DNA of 64,000 bases from Pelodera strongyloides (lineage: Eukaryota > Nematoda > Chromadorea > Rhabditida > Rhabditidae). The notes beneath the pieces are model-generated. The model was not told the origin of the DNA. It worked only from the letters and a program-made list of their open reading frames with translations, and made no database searches. The position numbers were made by a program, and so were the translations under genes. This document shows, one piece after another, positions 61,201 through 64,000 of the stretch. The stretch lies in NCBI GenBank assembly GCA_036852015.1, contig JAANDG010000023.1, positions 124,001-188,000 on the forward strand. Direction: 5' to 3'. How positions within the stretch are numbered: the first letter of the stretch is position 1; each line of letters starts with the position of its first letter.

Positions 61201-63914
61201 TATTTTCAACATTTTAATCATTCTACGAAAATACCCTAGTTCGGTTTGTGATAGGAGCCCAAGAGGATGTTTCTTATAAAAAATGTTTCTTATACTATGT
61301 GCAATAGTGGTGCGTGTGAAGAAGCGGAAAAATTGGGATCAAACAATCAAATAGCTAGAATATGTCCAAAAAGAACAGATTGCCATGAATTCAATAGACC
61401 GATTACAACAGCACTCGGAAAGGATTGACATATTTGAAATTGAAATTTGAAAGAAGCAGTTAATTAAAAAATTAGATTGAATACTATGTATGAAGCGAAT
61501 AGTTAATTCAAATAGCTCTATTCATTTTTTTTCATAAATTTCAAATAACAAATTTTGCCATGGCAATCACACATTTCTATTACTCAATGAAAACCCAAGT
61601 AAAGCATATGAATTGCGGACATGTAGAAACCACTGTGGTTTACATACGCAATACCAATTAAAGAAAACGCTTTTGATGTCTTATTTTCTCAGGGGAGTTA
61701 AACTGCCATGGGAAAAAACAAGCATTAATTACATCATGTACGTGCATAATCGTTATTGTTCGCTACACTCTATTCATTGGATATACGTAAACCACTTATG
61801 AAATAAGTATAAAAAGGTTCCTTTGCCCGCAAAAATGCTGAATGACCAAAATAAAATTCCCTTAAATATACAAACACAAGTTTCTGTGTTCTCAACGAAT
61901 TTCTTGCTTTGTGGAAAAAGCAAAACAGGGCAAACTTCTAGCCAGCAAAGCAATGTGCATTCGGATGAATTAATTTGTAAGACGGCATAACATTGTATTC
62001 TGAAGAAATATAAGAGAAAAATAAAGGGAGCAGGGAGGAGGAGGAGCTTTTGTTGTTCAGAAGCCGTCCCTGGGGGATGAACGTCGCATTTGGGTTTGTC
62101 CTCATTTACCGTGAGTACGGACCGCAGCACAGAAGAAAGAGAACGATCGAAACCAATCCACCCACTCACAATGGAATACATCGCGGGCAATTCATTAGGC
62201 AAAGAATGTGGCTCAATGTAAAAAAAAATATTTAACGTGAGCTGCAGGAAAAATAGGCTAAACTTCCGGGTTTTCCACGCAACACGCATTGTCGATTTTA
62301 TGCTATTATGCAAATTTGAGTTTGCATTAGAGTTTGATGCTATATTCATTGCCATAAACAACAAAGTGTCGGAATATTACTTCAAAATATCGTAACTTCA
62401 AAATATCGTAACTTCAAAATTTCGTAACTTCAAAATATCGTAACTTCAAAATTTCGTAACTTCAAAATATCGTAACTTTTTCTATCCTTCTCCAACAAAT
62501 TATTTTGGCGTGATTCGAATCAGAAACATATTCTGCTACGAAGGCCCGAAAATCGAAAAAAAAACCGGGTTCAGTGGGTAAACCGAAATATATCCGAAAA
62601 ATAGAAGCCAGAACAGAATTATAGAAAAATAATAAGGAAAATTATGTTTGTGCCATTTGTATGTTAACACATTATGTGCTCAGTAAAAAGAGTAAAGCTC
62701 ACCTATGCAGTTTGTTCTTTTTATGTCGGTGTATGCTGCCTTCTCTGGGCACAGGCTCTACTTCTTTCGGTTTTCCGCTTTGAGAGGGTCGTCGCAGAGC
62801 ATCATCTTCGGTACGCGTAACGGAGCGATTACGACGAAACTCTTAAAGCACCCATCGATTGATTGCAGTTAAATTTATCAGCAGATAAAGTTAGGCCCAC
62901 ACGTTCACATATTTCATATACTTATAGTCTTTTCTCAACAAAATAAAGCACACTTAATTTGCCGAAAACATCTCATCCGTAACTCAATTACCTGCTCTGT
63001 TAGCAGTGCCTCCGGTGCTCATACCTGCGTTGCTCACGGATCTAAATCGTTGGCAGAATATATCAGAAATGCACTGAGGCGTCGAAGCCGGTTGAACTAC
63101 TCCCTTTACTGAGACATTCTATGAGTATGACCCCAAAAAACACTTAATGTAAGTATTATCGACGTTATCCAAAGTTCAAATATTAACGAAAACTCACCCA
63201 AATTGTTGTCCTGAAGACATGTCATTCATTTGACCATTAGACGGTGATTTATCCCTACGTTGATCTCGCCTCCTCCGATCGTCGTACTCTTCTCTGAAAT
63301 GTTCCAAAAAATATTATTACTGTAGTCACAAATGCTTTAGCTCTCGTTGCAAATGGGAAACGGACAGGATAGTCAATAGGTTCACCGACATACGTATACA
63401 ACTTGAAGTGGTAGAGATAGACAGAGGCGTTGCCTTGCTTGTGAGTTTTCTCATTAAAGGATTAAAGCTGGAGCACTGTCCCTCTCAACAAGTTTGTTGA
63501 AAAGCACAACAGTTCGATAAAACTGTGTGAACGTCCAAAAAGCGTGCATAACCGTTTGAAAGGAGTTTGGTTGGTGAATACCAACTTTGGAGAAAAGTAG
63601 GCTGGCGAACAACATGATGAAAATACGCAGACGAAAAGAGGGGAGGTGTTCACAGGCAAAGGCATTCGCGAATTCAATTGAAATAAGAAGATAGCTGTTC
63701 TTTCGGGTAAGAAGACATTCCGGATGCTATCAACCTTTCTGAAGAATCTCTCGTCGCCTCATATGATCTGTCTACAAGGTCTGGATGTCTGCGCCTCTCG
63801 CTTGATGAAATGTCCCGGTGATGTTCTCTTGCGCTAATTTGGTCTCTCCTTTCTCTGGCGTTTCTACGTGGAGATGATTGGTGCTCAGACTGCTCTTCGG
63901 GCAAAGTTGCCATT
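52285..63914 (-). CDS. unc-10: RIM active-zone scaffold, 5' end outside window
   Basis: RIM organises synaptic vesicle priming by binding Rab3, UNC-13, ELKS and calcium channels at the presynaptic active zone. Exons (minus): 63735-63914, 63198-63293, 62992-63041, 62703-62841, 61065-61180, 60822-60872, 60612-60712, 60401-60502, 60108-60207, 59871-59994, 59583-59731, 59288-59434, 58679-58746, 58403-58533, 58149-58263, 57910-58050, 57587-57733, 55730-55825, 55422-55551, 55279-55308, 54713-54863, 54453-54506, 54209-54334, 53978-54060, 53665-53772, 53361-53493, 53017-53219, 52653-52792, 52285-52476; 1133 residues, phases consistent. Order: charged linker; PDZ (DLGLKVVGGRRTDTGRLGAF, DEVLEWNG); Pro/Ser linker; C2A (LVRAMDLPPRPDGMPRNPYV, LGETLIEF); Arg/Gln-rich linker; C2B (GEIQIGIVAGRAGIDVEII, KSFMGIAQIRLDDLDLG, IIGWYKLYH). 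The Rab-binding zinc-finger N-terminus is beyond 64000. Confidence 0.95.
55861..56567 (+). repeat. 16-bp satellite, unit near ACTCCTACCCTCTGCC
   Basis: About 700 bp of tandem 16-18 bp pyrimidine-rich units, with variants that insert TC or drop bases. It lies inside the unc-10 intron 55826-57586. On the unc-10 sense strand it is G-rich with repeated GGGTAGGAGTGG. It reads through as a Pro/Leu/Ser/Thr low-complexity open frame, which I do not regard as a gene. It ends directly before the ORF at 56598. Confidence 0.95.
56598..57314 (+). CDS. LINE ORF1-like protein without reverse transcriptase
   Basis: A single uninterrupted 238-residue ORF, opposite in strand to the unc-10 intron that holds it. 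I chose the ATG at 56598 (AAAATG); the frame stays open leftwards into the satellite. Parts: a charged, possibly helical N-terminus (SIRQTITELFTDLKAFIREE); an RRM-like core at about 45-145 with QFVVLNVEESKG, FQILGRIGKFRN, FIRPIICC and ISHITVRRAETPQQR-type elements as in nematode non-LTR ORF1 proteins; then a Pro/Glu/Gln-rich tail. That family link is from recalled pattern, not a search. AATAAA at 57498-57503 could end its transcript. No endonuclease or reverse transcriptase follows. It could instead be a domesticated or host gene fragment. Confidence 0.6.
   Translation: MICPNDQTPISRPDISIRQTITELFTDLKAFIREELKESFRRTELKNQFVVLNVEESKGVSYDFDIVCKIMSLSNNSPGSFQILGRIGKFRNNFIRPIICCMNPGCRLPYFKELSTKLKSIAELSHITVRRAETPQQRHEGFLRRQAARAQLEIKVQPESSAELPMTPQAIEEPRQEINEQLPPPNLSPEVTPQLSSPQVLVNEAIANTEQLPSADPMLDIIACIAQTLTKSLDKKSK
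62380..62475. repeat. 16-bp minisatellite, six exact-length units
   Basis: CTTCAAAATATCGTAA repeated six times without indels; the ninth to eleventh bases vary only between TAT and TTT (units 3 and 5). It lies in the unc-10 intron 61181-62702. Confidence 0.95.
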
Positions 63915-64000
63915 CTAAAACGTCTCACACCCGCTAGTCAAAAATGGGAACTTGAAACCATAACTACTTCTGGAAACAGTGAACAAACAACTAGATTGAG

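Noticed and set aside
1..64000. CRISPR arrays, operons or prophage
   Set aside because: The DNA is eukaryotic with introns throughout; the regular repeats at 55861 and 62380 have no unique spacers.

Overview
The window looks like chromosomal DNA of a parasitic clade V (strongylid-type) nematode. This is an inference from three things: genes split into many short exons joined by GT..TTTCAG introns, splice acceptors sitting directly before start codons (as in SL trans-splicing), and a double-domain Ancylostoma-secreted-protein (ASP) gene. There is no sign of bacterial or viral gene organisation. I rebuilt the genes by hand from splice sites and reading phase. For every complete gene model the exon lengths sum to a multiple of three.

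Left part (1-17.3 kb): a KDM1B/LSD2-type histone demethylase (plus strand, 3205-11740). A complete calcium-activated apyrase gene lies on the same strand inside its 16th intron (7536-9350). Next come a small secreted Pro-Glu/Gly-rich protein (minus, 12773-13494) and a stomatin-family protein (minus, 14900-17314).

Middle (17.3-50.9 kb): a 7.6-kb gene-poor stretch; a 434-residue two-CAP-domain ASP gene (minus, 24974-28003); a divergent glycine-rich secreted protein (plus, 28923-29957); two TTAA-flanked inverted-repeat elements that share one TTAA (30364-31350); a Golgi-type carbohydrate sulfotransferase (plus, 31846-34202); a 6.4-kb stretch with a GC-rich possible leader exon; a partly resolved class A GPCR (plus, 40644-44695); and an unrecognised secreted protein (plus, 46840-50823).

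Right part (52.3-63.9 kb): most of unc-10/RIM (minus), the presynaptic active-zone scaffold, with PDZ, C2A and C2B domains; its 5' end lies outside the window. One intron carries a 16-bp satellite directly followed by an opposite-strand ORF that resembles a LINE ORF1 without a reverse transcriptase. Another intron carries a 16-bp minisatellite.

The genes do not form a pathway: they include a chromatin enzyme, ER/Golgi enzymes, secreted or cuticle-like products and neuronal proteins. The most unusual structures are the nested apyrase, the satellite-fronted ORF1-like element and the pair of abutting TTAA elements.
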